41,009 nt of DNA from an uncultured Clostridia bacterium (GCA_947594845.1 CANQEI010000003.1:1-41009); one strand, 5' to 3'; shown: positions 23,617 to 33,402, numbered from the stretch's first letter. Notes: generated by a model from the letters alone, not told the origin. Program-made: numbers and translations.

Positions 23617-25218
23617 TTAATCTAATTTTAGTCTTTCAAATAAAGGTTCTATATTTTTTTCAGATAAATTTATTTCTTTATCTAAAAAAATAGGTTTCCA
23701 AGAAGGTTCATTTAAATCTAAATATTCTCTTATTTTTCTACAAGTTTCAGGCATTATAGGCTCAAATAAATTACTCAAATTAGCAATTATATTAGCACAT
23801 GTAAAAATAGTATTCTTAAAACCTTCTTCATCTTCTTTTCTTTGTTTCCATGGTTCTTGTGAATCATAATATTTATTAGCATTTTCAACTAAATTCATAA
23901 TTTTAGAAACTGCTTCTCTAAATTCAAGCTTTTCAATTAATTCATCTACTTCAACATAAATATTTTTAATTTGCTCTTCAAAATCTTTATCAAGCTTTCC
24001 AATTTCAACTTTTTGTAATTCTTTAAATTTCAATGTTCTATTTACTAGATTTCCAAATTTATTTAATAACTCTCCATTATGTGTTGCTACAAAATCTTCT
24101 GGTGTAAAATTAGTATCTTTTTTCTCAGGTCCATTGCTAACTAAATGATATCTTAAAGAATCTACAGGATACATATCAAGTGCTTCCAAAGCTGTTATTC
24201 CAATTTTCTTACTTTTTGAAAATTTTTGATCATTATAGTTTAAATATTCTGTTGAAACTATAGTATCTACTAGATGATAATTTTCTTTTTGTCCCAATAA
24301 TAAAGCATTTAAAATTATGCTATGAAAAACAATATTGTCTTTTCCATGGCACATATATATTTTGTTATTATTGCCTTCTTTCCAAAAGTCTTCCCAATTC
24401 ATACCCCTGTCTTCACATACTTTCATAGTATCTGTAAGGTATCCTAAAACTGCATCAATCCAAACATACATTCTTTTGTCTTCATAGCCTTCTATTGGAA
24501 TTTCGACTCCCCAATTAATATCTCTTGAAACAGCTCTTTCAACTAAACCTTGTTTTAAATATTTTTCTGTTTCATTTCTAGCATTTATTCTCCATTCGCC
24601 CTCAACTTTTTTAGTATGTTCTTCTATTTCTTTTTGAAATACTGGCAATTTCAAATATAAAATCTTATTATCTTTTTTTACTGTTGTAGTTCCACATACA
24701 ATACATGTTCCACCAATTAATTCATCTGCAGTAGGTACATGTAAGCAATTATCACACTGATCTCCTTTTGTTTCTTCTCCACATTCTGGGCATTTCAAAA
24801 CAATTTCTCTATCAGCTAAAAATTTATTACATTTTTCACAAAAACATTGTGGCTCAACTTTTTCGTAAATATATCCATTATCATATAATTTTCTAAATAA
24901 TTTTTTTACTTTTTCTTTATGATAATCTGTATCAGTACTAGAAAATAAATCATAAGAAAAATTAAATCTATTAAATAAATTTCTAAATTCAGCATCATAA
25001 TAATCTGCTATATCTTTAGGATTTTTTCCTTCTTTTCTAGCTCTTTCTGTTATTGGAGTTCCATGGCAATCAGAACCAGAAACAAAAATAACATTATCTC
25101 CTTTAAGTCTAAAAAATCTAGCTAGAATATCTCCTGATATTAATCCAGCAACATGTCCTAAATGTAAAGAACTATTAGCATAAGGCCATGCATTTCCAAT
25201 TACAATATTTCTACTCAT
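23617..25218 (-). CDS. metG: Methionyl-tRNA synthetase, short form
   Basis: This class I synthetase of about 533 residues charges tRNA-Met. HLGH (SSLHLGHVAG) and the KMSKS-equivalent KFSKSKK are present. Two zinc-knuckle pairs follow one another: CFCEKC...CPEC and CDNC...CIVC. It is the type with a double knuckle and an anticodon domain at the C-terminus, without the C-terminal tRNA-binding (Arc1p/Tyr-like) dimerisation domain that many Firmicutes carry. Two starts are possible. The ATG at 25225-25227 has its GAG directly abutting, whereas the ATG at 25216-25218 has AAGAG 9 bases upstream and is preferred. It follows the unknown 535-residue gene by 7-16 bases. No T-box leader is present, since it is internal to an operon. 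Confidence 0.94.
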   Translation of the reverse strand: MSRNIVIGNAWPYANSSLHLGHVAGLISGDILARFFRLKGDNVIFVSGSDCHGTPITERARKEGKNPKDIADYYDAEFRNLFNRFNFSYDLFSSTDTDYHKEKVKKLFRKLYDNGYIYEKVEPQCFCEKCNKFLADREIVLKCPECGEETKGDQCDNCLHVPTADELIGGTCIVCGTTTVKKDNKILYLKLPVFQKEIEEHTKKVEGEWRINARNETEKYLKQGLVERAVSRDINWGVEIPIEGYEDKRMYVWIDAVLGYLTDTMKVCEDRGMNWEDFWKEGNNNKIYMCHGKDNIVFHSIILNALLLGQKENYHLVDTIVSTEYLNYNDQKFSKSKKIGITALEALDMYPVDSLRYHLVSNGPEKKDTNFTPEDFVATHNGELLNKFGNLVNRTLKFKELQKVEIGKLDKDFEEQIKNIYVEVDELIEKLEFREAVSKIMNLVENANKYYDSQEPWKQRKEDEEGFKNTIFTCANIIANLSNLFEPIMPETCRKIREYLDLNEPSWKPIFLDKEINLSEKNIEPLFERLKLD

Positions 25219-25234
25219 ACTTTTCATCTCTTTT

Positions 25235-26842
25235 CTAATAATGTTTTGGTCCTAAAATACGATCTTGTTCTTCTTCAGCTATAACTAACTGAGATTGATT
25301 TAAACCTAATTTCATTAAAATTTCAGATCTTTGAGAATATAAATCTGGTAATTTTCTAGATTTGTCAGCTAATTCATCTGAAATATCTGCTTTCATCTCT
25401 GATTTAGAATCAGTTTTTTCATCAGATGATTCTTTTTTAGGGCTTTTTGCTTCTGCTTCTATTTCACGAATTTGTAATTCTACTTTTTCTAGTTTTTCCA
25501 ATAACTCTTTTCTAGCTTCAATATCTTCAAATTTAATTGTAGGATCATCATGAATATCTTTCTGAGTCTCTTCTTCTCTATCATGCATTATATCAACTTT
25601 TTTGGGAGTTCCAAAGCTACTTTCCAAATAAACGCTTCTAGGATATACTGATGAAACAGGAACTCTTGCAAATCTTGCATCTCCATTTTCCATACTTTCA
25701 ATTAAATTCATATCTGTTTGTCCAGAAAAACCAACATATAGTAAATTATTTTGATCATCATCTAAACTTTCTCCGGCTCTTCTAATTTGAAAAATATTAT
25801 ATCTCTCCATATTAGGATTAGTTTTTCCAGCTCTTACTTCTCCAGCTTTTAAATTTGTAAATAATGTATCTCTAGTATCTTTTAATAATGGTGCTACTTG
25901 CTTAGAAACAGGAGTTGCTTCAAATCCTAGCATCTCTTGCCTTGTTCCATCTTCCTTTTCTTCCATAACCTTAAAATTATTGTTTCTAAATCTAACAATT
26001 AAAGGCTTTGATGTTTCAGTCATATCTTTATTAAATAACTTTGATCCACCTTCTCTATCCTCAATACGAATTACACTAATAATTCTATCTGGATCTTCTC
26101 CAAGTTGTTTTGCTATTTCCTGTTTTTCAATTTCTTCTTTTGTCATTTCTTCTCTTTTTTTAGATAATGGAACAACAATTAAAGAACCTGTTCCTGCTTT
26201 TTCAACTTCATCTTTTGAAATTTCTTGAACAGCTAATTGATCATCAATATTTATTAATCCAATTTCCTGAAAAGGAGCTAAATTTTTTTCAAACCAATCT
26301 TTATTTAGAGTCATTATTCCATTTTCGTTAACTTCTGCAATCTTTTCTAAACCATTAACTTGTATTTCTCCATTAGACAAAGCCACTACTTGAATACCTT
26401 TTTCTTGTAAACTTTGTAGTTTTTGTGGTTCAATATCCCTTCTTATCATTTCTCTAATTGCTGCACTTTCAGCAATATCTTTAAATGGCAAAACATTTGC
26501 AGCACTTTCTATATCATCTAGTGACATACCATCTTGCATTAATGCTAAAATATCTTTTCTTTCAAGATTAGTTGCCTGTTCTACTTCTTTTATTCTATCT
26601 TTATCAATTCTTGTTGAATATTTTTTTAAAATCTCAGTAATACCATTAGAATTTTGAAGCATAAGGATTTTAGGAACCTTAATAGCTCCATCTAATAAAA
26701 CAAATTCTTCTTTATTTCTTATAGATACAAAATCACTTTCTCTTTGATTAGTATTAGTCAAGTAACTGTGTATCATAGTCAATTCAGAAATCTCATCTTC
26801 AATTTCTTTAAAGGCTTCATCTTTTAATAATTCAGCTTCCAT
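25235..26842 (-). CDS. Unknown 535-residue charged protein
   Basis: I do not recognise this family. The protein is soluble, without signal peptide or membrane helices, and rich in Glu, Lys, Asp and Ile. An N-terminal helical part (1-180) includes repeated short helices (RKDILALMQDGMSLDDIESA). A middle mixed alpha/beta part (about 220-410) includes SLIVVPLSKKREE and LLYVGFSGQTDMN. A C-terminal coiled coil (about 440-480) runs into a Lys/Ser/Asp linker (about 468-490) and a final helix. It lies 28 bases after glmM and just before metG, within the glmM operon. Ribosome binding site GGAG is at normal distance. The length and uniform codon use say it is a real, maintained gene; the location suggests a housekeeping-linked lineage-specific protein. 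Confidence 0.7.
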   Translation of the reverse strand: MEAELLKDEAFKEIEDEISELTMIHSYLTNTNQRESDFVSIRNKEEFVLLDGAIKVPKILMLQNSNGITEILKKYSTRIDKDRIKEVEQATNLERKDILALMQDGMSLDDIESAANVLPFKDIAESAAIREMIRRDIEPQKLQSLQEKGIQVVALSNGEIQVNGLEKIAEVNENGIMTLNKDWFEKNLAPFQEIGLINIDDQLAVQEISKDEVEKAGTGSLIVVPLSKKREEMTKEEIEKQEIAKQLGEDPDRIISVIRIEDREGGSKLFNKDMTETSKPLIVRFRNNNFKVMEEKEDGTRQEMLGFEATPVSKQVAPLLKDTRDTLFTNLKAGEVRAGKTNPNMERYNIFQIRRAGESLDDDQNNLLYVGFSGQTDMNLIESMENGDARFARVPVSSVYPRSVYLESSFGTPKKVDIMHDREEETQKDIHDDPTIKFEDIEARKELLEKLEKVELQIREIEAEAKSPKKESSDEKTDSKSEMKADISDELADKSRKLPDLYSQRSEILMKLGLNQSQLVIAEEEQDRILGPKHY

Positions 26843-26870
26843 ATATACTCCAATCTAAATTAAAATTATA

Positions 26871-28238
26871 CTATTTTAATTTCTTTTCTATTAAATCAGC
26901 AATTTCTTTAGCTTTTTTATTTATATGTTCTTGATTTTCTCCTTCTATCATTACTCTTACTAGTGGTTCTGTTCCTGAAGGTCTAATCAAAACTCTACCA
27001 TTTCCAGAAAATTCTGTTGTTAATTTATCTATAGCTGATTTTATTTCTTCATCTTTCTCATAATCATATTTTTTATCACTATTAACTTTTGCATTTACTA
27101 ATACTTGTGGATAAATATTAATTATTTTTCTAGCTTCAGAAGGTAATTGTTTATTTTCAAATAAAATTTGTATTAACATTAAAGAAGTTAATATACCATC
27201 TCCAGTAGGATTATAATCTAAGTAGATAATATGTCCTGATTGTTCTCCACCAAGATTGTACCCATTTTTTAACATTTCTTCTAATACATATCTATCTCCA
27301 ACTTTTGTTTGTTTAAAGTTAATTCCTGCTTTCTCAGAAAATTTATTTAAACCTAAATTACTCATTACTGTAGCTACTAATGTATCATTTGCTAATTTTC
27401 CTTTTGATTTTAGATAATTTGAAGCAATAGCAAGCATAACATCTCCGTCTATTTCTTTTCCATTTTCATCAACAGCTAAACATCTATCTCCGTCTCCATC
27501 ATAAGCAATACCTATACTATATTTTCCTGCTACAACTTTTTCTTTTAACATTTCCAAATGTGTTGAACCACATTTATCATTAATATTAATACCATTTGGT
27601 TCATTATTAATAATATCAAAATTTATGCCTAATCTTTTATAAATTTTTTCAGCTACTTTATATGTTGCTCCATTTGCAGTATCAATTAATACTTTGAAAT
27701 CTTCAACCTTATTTTTTGTAATTCCTTCATGGAATATACCAACTATGAAATCAGCATAATCATCTATCATTTCTTCAGCATTTACTGATACACCTATCTT
27801 TTCTGCAACTGAAGTCAACTCAGATAATTTTTCTTCAGAATCCATTATTTCTTCAATTTCTTCTTCTAAGTTGTCAGGTATTTTCATTCCTTTATTACTA
27901 AAATATTTAACTCCATTAAATTCAAAAGTATTATGTGAAGCAGAAATAACAACGCTTGCATCTGCATTATATTTTTTAGTTAAATAAGCAACTGCTGGTG
28001 TTGGAATAACACCTAATGTTTTTACATTTGCTCCATAACTTAAAAATCCTGCTATCATAGCACTTTCTATTAATGTACCTGATATTCTTGTATCTCTACC
28101 AATAAGAATTGTAGGTACATGATCTGTATGTTTTGACAATACAGCAGCTCCTGCCTTTGCTACTCTAAAAACTAAACTAGGAGAAAGCTCTGTATTAGCA
28201 ATTCTTCTAATTCCATCTGTTCCAAAATATTTTCTCAT
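26871..28238 (-). CDS. glmM: Phosphoglucosamine mutase
   Basis: This 455-residue protein converts glucosamine-6-phosphate to glucosamine-1-phosphate for UDP-GlcNAc and peptidoglycan synthesis. The active-site phosphoserine S101 lies in VVISASHN, the metal-binding loop is DGDGDR (about 244-249), the sugar-binding loop is GGEQSGH, and the phosphate-binding loop is RPSGTEPLVRV near the C-terminus. Length and motifs are standard. It is the first gene after a strong promoter (28265-28293) with ribosome binding site AAGGAGG. With no terminator seen before 15894, it probably heads a long operon. Confidence 0.97.
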   Translation of the reverse strand: MRKYFGTDGIRRIANTELSPSLVFRVAKAGAAVLSKHTDHVPTILIGRDTRISGTLIESAMIAGFLSYGANVKTLGVIPTPAVAYLTKKYNADASVVISASHNTFEFNGVKYFSNKGMKIPDNLEEEIEEIMDSEEKLSELTSVAEKIGVSVNAEEMIDDYADFIVGIFHEGITKNKVEDFKVLIDTANGATYKVAEKIYKRLGINFDIINNEPNGININDKCGSTHLEMLKEKVVAGKYSIGIAYDGDGDRCLAVDENGKEIDGDVMLAIASNYLKSKGKLANDTLVATVMSNLGLNKFSEKAGINFKQTKVGDRYVLEEMLKNGYNLGGEQSGHIIYLDYNPTGDGILTSLMLIQILFENKQLPSEARKIINIYPQVLVNAKVNSDKKYDYEKDEEIKSAIDKLTTEFSGNGRVLIRPSGTEPLVRVMIEGENQEHINKKAKEIADLIEKKLK

Positions 28239-28264
28239 AATTTTTCCTCCTTATAGATGTCAAT

Positions 28265-28293
28265 ATTATACATTTTAGTTGATATTTTTTCAA
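28265..28293 (-). promoter_or_regulatory. Strong promoter of the glmM operon
   Basis: On the minus strand, TTGAAA (28288-28293), 17 bases and a perfect TATAAT (28265-28270) preceded by TG make a strong promoter. The start site would be near 28258, with a leader of only about 20 bases. That leaves no room for a glmS-type ribozyme or riboswitch. Confidence 0.85.
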
Positions 28294-28359
28294 GTATATT
28301 TATGTATTAGCTTTAATAGAATCAAATAAAACCATCTTTTATATTTTAGACATAAAAAA

Positions 28360-28391
28360 ATCATAGTATTACGATTTCAAAATACTATGAT
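28360..28391 (-). terminator. Second hairpin downstream of the giant CAP protein gene
   Basis: An 11-base perfect inverted repeat (28360-28370 and 28381-28391) has a 10-base loop and seven T on the minus strand. It lies about 70 bases beyond the first terminator. It could be a backup terminator or the end of a short independent RNA from 28392-28462. A TTGACG sits there (minus strand) but no good -10 follows it. Confidence 0.7.
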
Positions 28392-28463
28392 TACACAAAA
28401 GAGTTTCTTTAATTTACACTCATATTTTATCCGTCAAAAGATTTTTATATCTAACTAAATTAA

Positions 28464-28490
28464 AGAAAGCCCACTATCTCAGGGCTTTCT
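28464..28490 (-). terminator. Rho-independent terminator after the giant CAP protein gene
   Basis: AGAAAGCCC/GGGCTTTCT (28464-28472, 28482-28490) form a 9-base stem with a 9-base loop, followed by TTAATTT on the minus strand. It begins 14 bases after the stop codon at 28504. Confidence 0.85.
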
Positions 28491-28503
28491 AATTTTCCTA
28501 TAA

Positions 28504-31500
28504 TTATCTGTTAAAACGTTTTTTTAATTTATATGATGAGAAACCAATTATTAACATAGAAGATATTAATAAGATTACATATTTGCGTAAATTATCTCCT
28601 GTATTTGGATTTGAATCATCATTTTGTTTTCCTTCTTCAGGATTTGGATTTTCAGTAGATGTTACATTTACTGAAATTTCTGTAACAACTGAATTATAAT
28701 GTTCTTGGTCTTCTGGTATATACATAACTTGATGCTTACCTGAAGATGTTACTTGTTCATCTGGGTTAACCCAACTCCATCCATCTGGTAATTCAATATC
28801 TTTTAAAGTTAAACCTTCTGAACTATTTACATATACATCATCTGGAGGAGTTACTTTAGCTGTTGCTTTAACGACTTTAACTTCTACTTCTATATTTCTA
28901 ATAACATTATAATTATTAGTATCTTCTGGTGTATATACAACATTAAATTTACTTACTCCAATTTCTCCAACATTTTCATCTGTTTGCCAGCTAAATCCTG
29001 CTGGTAAAACTATATCTGATAGATTTTGTCCCCATTCTGCAGTTAAGTTTTCTGGAATTGTATAATATGGATCTGCCTTTTTAATATTTAATTTCAATTT
29101 TGGTGTTAAATTTTGTTTAGAATAATCATAATTTTTTGTATCTTCTGGTGTATATATAGCTGTGTATCCATTATTAGCTACGCTAGGTACTATATTTTCA
29201 TCTTCCCAAGTCCATCTTTCAGGTAAAATAATATCTGACAAATGTCTATTTGGATCATAAACCATTTCTTCAAAAGTTGGTAATTTTATTGGATCAGCAA
29301 GTTTTTTCTTTACTAATACTTTTATTTCTATATTGTTTACAATTGAATAATTCTCTGTATCTGTAGGTGTAAATGTTGCAAGAAATACATTGGTTCCAGC
29401 ATCGCCTACTACAACATCAGGTGTACTCCATGTAAATCCTTCTGGTAATTTTACACTTGACAATAAATCTCCATATGTCGCTGTAAGATTTTCAGGAACA
29501 GTATATTCTGGTTTTGCCTTATTTACATTTATTGTAACTTCTATATCTGTTACAGTCTTATAATTAACATCATCATTTGGAACAAATTTTACTTTAAATT
29601 TTTGTGTTCCAACATGTTCTAATTTAGTAGTTGTATCTTCTTGCCATACAAATTTTCCATTTGATAATGTTGGTAATTCTATATCTGCTAATGTTTCATC
29701 TTTAAATCCTACTAATACAGGTGGATCAAAAGTTGGTACTGCCTGAAGTACATTTATACTTATCATTGGCTCTAAATTCTGCCCTGAATAATCATAATTA
29801 TTTGCATCTGTAGGTGTATATACAGCTTTATATTCTTTTACATCTACTGTTGGCACAATGTTTGGATCTTCAAAACTCCAATTATCTGGTAATGTAATAT
29901 CTGATAAATGTTTATTTGGATCATATGTAATATCTGATACTGTTGGTACTACAATTTCAGCAGCTTTCGCCTTATTTACTTTTATTGATAATTGAATATG
30001 TTCAACAATTGAATAGTTAGCAGTATCATTTGGAACAAATTTTACCAAAAATACTTTTGTTCCAGCATCACCTACTGAAGTTGTTAAGTCATCTTCAAAT
30101 ACAAATTTACCATTAGCTGTTTCAGGTAAAGTTATGTTTGCAAGTGTATCTCCATAAACTGCTGTAATATCTGTAGGAACATCAAAAGTTGGTTTTGTTT
30201 TAATTACTTCTACAGGTATATCTACAACTACTGTATTATAATTATCTGTATCTGCTGGAGTATATATTGCTCTAAAGCTTTTAGTTCCAACATTTCCTAC
30301 TTCTTGTTCACCATTTTCCCAACTAAATTCTTTTGGTAATTCTACATCAGATAATTTCTTACCACATTCAACTACCAAATTACTTGGAATTTCAAATGAT
30401 GGATTTGCTTTATTTACTTTTATTGTTGTTTCAATATCATAAATTACATTATAATTGTCTGAATCATTAGGAACATATTTAACTTTAAAATTATGTTCTC
30501 CAGCTGTTCCTACACTTGTACTTTCATCATCTTGCCATTCATACACTCCATTTGCATCAGCTTGCAATTCTACATCAGCTAAAGTATCTCCATATGTTGC
30601 TGTTAAACCTGTTGGAACTGTATATGAAGGATTTGCTTTATTTACAGTTATTGTAACTTTAATCACAACTGAACGATAATTTTCATCATTTGGAGTGAAT
30701 GTTACGTCAAAAGTATTTTCTCCAACATTACCAACTAAAGTATTTCCATCTAAGTTCCATGAATAAGAACCATTATCAGCTTGTGGTAAATTTACTTTTG
30801 ACAATGTATCACCATATGTTGCTGTTAAACCTGTAGGCATATCAAATTTTGGAGTTGCTTTACCTACATTGATTTCAACATCAACATCTGTAACTGTCTC
30901 ATAGTTATCTGGATCTTTTGGAGTATATGTTGCTTTAAAAGTATTTTTTCCAACACTTCCAACAAGACTTCCAGCATTATTCCATGTAAATCCATCTGGT
31001 AAAGTTACATCTTCTAGTTTATCTCCATAACCAGCCTCTAAATCTGAAGGAATATCAAATTCAGGTATTGCTTTAGCAATATTTAATGTTACTGGTATCT
31101 GAGTTACTACTTCATAATTTGTACTATCTGATGGAATAAATTTTAATGTAAATTCAGTTTTATTTACTCCAGCATTTCCTACTAATTTATCTGAAGATTG
31201 TTCAAATTGATAAGTTCCATTATCTCTAGTAGGTAATTTTACATCTTTCAAAGTATTTCCATATGTTGCTTCAAGTGTAATATTTTCATCATATTCTGGT
31301 ATTGCTTTGTTAACTTTTACAACACCAGTTAAATCTTCTACTTTACTATAAATATCATTTGTTGGTGTATATATAACATCAAATGTATGCTCTCCTACAT
31401 CACCAACTAAGGTATTTCCATCTTTCCAAGTATATACTCCATTAGGATCATCTGGTAGTTTTACATCTTTCAACATATCACCATATTTTGCTTCAACATT

Positions 31501-33402
31501 ATCTGGGTTTCCTACTATTAAACAATCAAATGAAGTTGTTTTATCTTTATATTTTACAGTAACAGTAGATATTCCCTTTGAATCAGATGAAAAACCAGAA
31601 ATCATATCTTCTGTTAGTTCAATTACATTTGTAGAATTATTATCATATGTAATATTTACTTTTCCATTTGAAATATCTATATTTTCTCCAATTTTATATG
31701 TATTCTTTGTTGGAGGCACTACAGAAATTGATTGAACTTGCTTTTCATTTACTGTAATATCTAATGCATTTGTCAAATACAAAGATATTGATGAATAATC
31801 ATAATACATTGCATAATATGTTCCAGTATCTTCAATAGTATACTTCATTGGAAACTTTACATTTGTACCATCATCTTCTAATCCGTCATCTTGGTCATAA
31901 ATCTTTTTGGCAGTATACCCACCATCATCTGTATCAACAAATTGATACAATGCAAATTTTTTTCCTCCAGTATAATATCTATGTAATTCTAATACTCCTT
32001 CATCACCTTCTACAACAGTAGTTTTATTTGTTTTAAGAGTACTCCATTTATTGATTGAATTATCATTATACTCAACTTTTAATTCAGTATTTTTTAGAAC
32101 GCTATCAATATCTTTTACATTACTAGGCAAAAGACTTTCATCAACATGATTTGTCCAACAATTATGAGTTTTATCTAATTTCCATTCATTTGTTAAAGGA
32201 ACATTTACCTTTTTACCACTTTCAGTATATATAGTTGCTTCTTTTGGTAATACATATGATATATATTCAAGTTTTTTGTCAGTTACACCATCTAAATTTA
32301 CACTAATAAAACCATCTAATCGCACTGAAGTAACTTTAGTTGTTGCATAATCATTCAAATCAAAGAACTCTGTTTCATATACAACTTCAGCATCACTTCC
32401 AGTTTCAACATCTTTTAATCCATATACCTCTACTTTATATTTGTCTCCATTTGAATAAGAAGTACTATATTCTAATGTTGGTGGAGTATATGTTAAATGC
32501 TTATCAAAACTATCAACAAAAATTTTTCCGTTTGCACTAGTACATTCATAATGTTCATTAGTTTTTGTATTTGTTACAACAATTCTAACTTGATTTATAT
32601 CATCATATTTTATTTTTTTCGAATTAAGTTCTATGCTCCAAGAAGCTCTAGATGAATCTATGCTTTGAATTGGCATATATCTTGGTACTGGGAAAGCATA
32701 ATAAGCTAATTCTTTAGAATAATAGCCATTTGATCCATCTACGAATCCTATTGCGACACGTCCAGAATATCCAAATTGTAGATTTTTATATTTACTTCCA
32801 ATAATAGCTGTTCTATGTCCTATACCATTTTCTTCTAATTGACCAGAATAAGACACACCTTCATTTACCCATCCAATAATTGCAGAACGTGGTGTATAAC
32901 CTGAAGCAATTATATTATGTCCACAATGTGCACCTTGGTTCCATAATTCTTCACTCATGTCAGAAGGTCTTTTAGCATCATTTACACGATGAGCAAAATC
33001 AAAATTTCGAACAAGTGCTCCCGCTTGTAAATCTTCTGATTGAGGTGATGTTTTTTCTAAATCATTTGCTCCTACCAACCATCTGTAATAATTTGTCATC
33101 CTAGTCATAACTTCAATAGTATCATTACTTAAAACACCTGGTTCATACGGATTTTCAGTTGAAGAAATAGTAGTATAATATGTGCTTTTATCTCCATCTC
33201 TATATGTAGTATCATATCCTAAAGCATAGGAATATTTTCTTCCAATTTCATCTTTTGTTCTATTCTTAAAAGTTTCCCACTCATTAGCATTATATTTTAT
33301 AGCTGTGTCTGCCTGTAAATATAACGAAATTACTACAAACACAAGAATAAAAGCAAAAATTAAAGTTAATCTTTTAATAAATACTTTTTTGTTTATTTTC
33401 AT
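28504..33402 (-). CDS. Giant surface protein: CAP domain, Ig-like domain, 13 tandem repeats, NPNTG anchor
   Basis: The best start is the ATG at 33400-33402, behind AAGGTGG; an upstream TTG frame only adds the ribosome binding site region. The product is about 1632 residues. It has a signal peptide (1-31), a CAP/SCP domain (about 85-225, with FAHRVND, GHNIIASG and GIGHRTAII), a beta-rich middle and a bacterial Ig-like domain (about 555-632). Thirteen repeats of about 70-77 residues (about 636-1579) follow, each of the form x-YGDxLxDVxLP...W...VGxxGxxxF...YTPxDxxNY...VxKAxP. The C-terminus is a Pro/Asn linker, NPNTGD, a membrane helix and KKRFNR. The NPNTG motif resembles the (S/N)PxTG signals used by C. 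difficile-type sortase B, so covalent wall anchoring is likely. No sortase gene is in the window. It is the last gene after HD-secD-secF. Adhesion or wall interaction is inferred. Confidence 0.88.
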   Translation of the reverse strand: MKINKKVFIKRLTLIFAFILVFVVISLYLQADTAIKYNANEWETFKNRTKDEIGRKYSYALGYDTTYRDGDKSTYYTTISSTENPYEPGVLSNDTIEVMTRMTNYYRWLVGANDLEKTSPQSEDLQAGALVRNFDFAHRVNDAKRPSDMSEELWNQGAHCGHNIIASGYTPRSAIIGWVNEGVSYSGQLEENGIGHRTAIIGSKYKNLQFGYSGRVAIGFVDGSNGYYSKELAYYAFPVPRYMPIQSIDSSRASWSIELNSKKIKYDDINQVRIVVTNTKTNEHYECTSANGKIFVDSFDKHLTYTPPTLEYSTSYSNGDKYKVEVYGLKDVETGSDAEVVYETEFFDLNDYATTKVTSVRLDGFISVNLDGVTDKKLEYISYVLPKEATIYTESGKKVNVPLTNEWKLDKTHNCWTNHVDESLLPSNVKDIDSVLKNTELKVEYNDNSINKWSTLKTNKTTVVEGDEGVLELHRYYTGGKKFALYQFVDTDDGGYTAKKIYDQDDGLEDDGTNVKFPMKYTIEDTGTYYAMYYDYSSISLYLTNALDITVNEKQVQSISVVPPTKNTYKIGENIDISNGKVNITYDNNSTNVIELTEDMISGFSSDSKGISTVTVKYKDKTTSFDCLIVGNPDNVEAKYGDMLKDVKLPDDPNGVYTWKDGNTLVGDVGEHTFDVIYTPTNDIYSKVEDLTGVVKVNKAIPEYDENITLEATYGNTLKDVKLPTRDNGTYQFEQSSDKLVGNAGVNKTEFTLKFIPSDSTNYEVVTQIPVTLNIAKAIPEFDIPSDLEAGYGDKLEDVTLPDGFTWNNAGSLVGSVGKNTFKATYTPKDPDNYETVTDVDVEINVGKATPKFDMPTGLTATYGDTLSKVNLPQADNGSYSWNLDGNTLVGNVGENTFDVTFTPNDENYRSVVIKVTITVNKANPSYTVPTGLTATYGDTLADVELQADANGVYEWQDDESTSVGTAGEHNFKVKYVPNDSDNYNVIYDIETTIKVNKANPSFEIPSNLVVECGKKLSDVELPKEFSWENGEQEVGNVGTKSFRAIYTPADTDNYNTVVVDIPVEVIKTKPTFDVPTDITAVYGDTLANITLPETANGKFVFEDDLTTSVGDAGTKVFLVKFVPNDTANYSIVEHIQLSIKVNKAKAAEIVVPTVSDITYDPNKHLSDITLPDNWSFEDPNIVPTVDVKEYKAVYTPTDANNYDYSGQNLEPMISINVLQAVPTFDPPVLVGFKDETLADIELPTLSNGKFVWQEDTTTKLEHVGTQKFKVKFVPNDDVNYKTVTDIEVTINVNKAKPEYTVPENLTATYGDLLSSVKLPEGFTWSTPDVVVGDAGTNVFLATFTPTDTENYSIVNNIEIKVLVKKKLADPIKLPTFEEMVYDPNRHLSDIILPERWTWEDENIVPSVANNGYTAIYTPEDTKNYDYSKQNLTPKLKLNIKKADPYYTIPENLTAEWGQNLSDIVLPAGFSWQTDENVGEIGVSKFNVVYTPEDTNNYNVIRNIEVEVKVVKATAKVTPPDDVYVNSSEGLTLKDIELPDGWSWVNPDEQVTSSGKHQVMYIPEDQEHYNSVVTEISVNVTSTENPNPEEGKQNDDSNPNTGDNLRKYVILLISSMLIIGFSSYKLKKRFNR
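28665..31497 (-). repeat. Array of 13 diverged tandem repeats (about 210-230 bases each) within the CAP protein gene
   Basis: The repeats are clear at protein level and strongly diverged at DNA level. Two forms mix: a longer one with NGxYxW/NGxFxF (units 1, 2, 4, 5, 7, 9) and a shorter one with GFTW or equivalent (units 3, 6, 8, 10-13). Units 8 and 11 share an unusual YDPN-[KR]-HLSD start. This points to an old expansion by duplication of blocks rather than recent slippage. Confidence 0.85.

Noticed and set aside
25216..25300. T-box leader before metG
   Set aside because: metG follows the upstream gene by 7-16 bases, with no space for a leader RNA.
28239..28360. glmS-like ribozyme or riboswitch before glmM
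   Set aside because: The promoter at 28265-28293 leaves a leader of only about 20 bases.
28665..31497. Tandem repeats considered as a CRISPR array
   Set aside because: Units are 210-230 bases, continuous coding sequence in one frame, and diverged; there are no short identical repeats with unique spacers.
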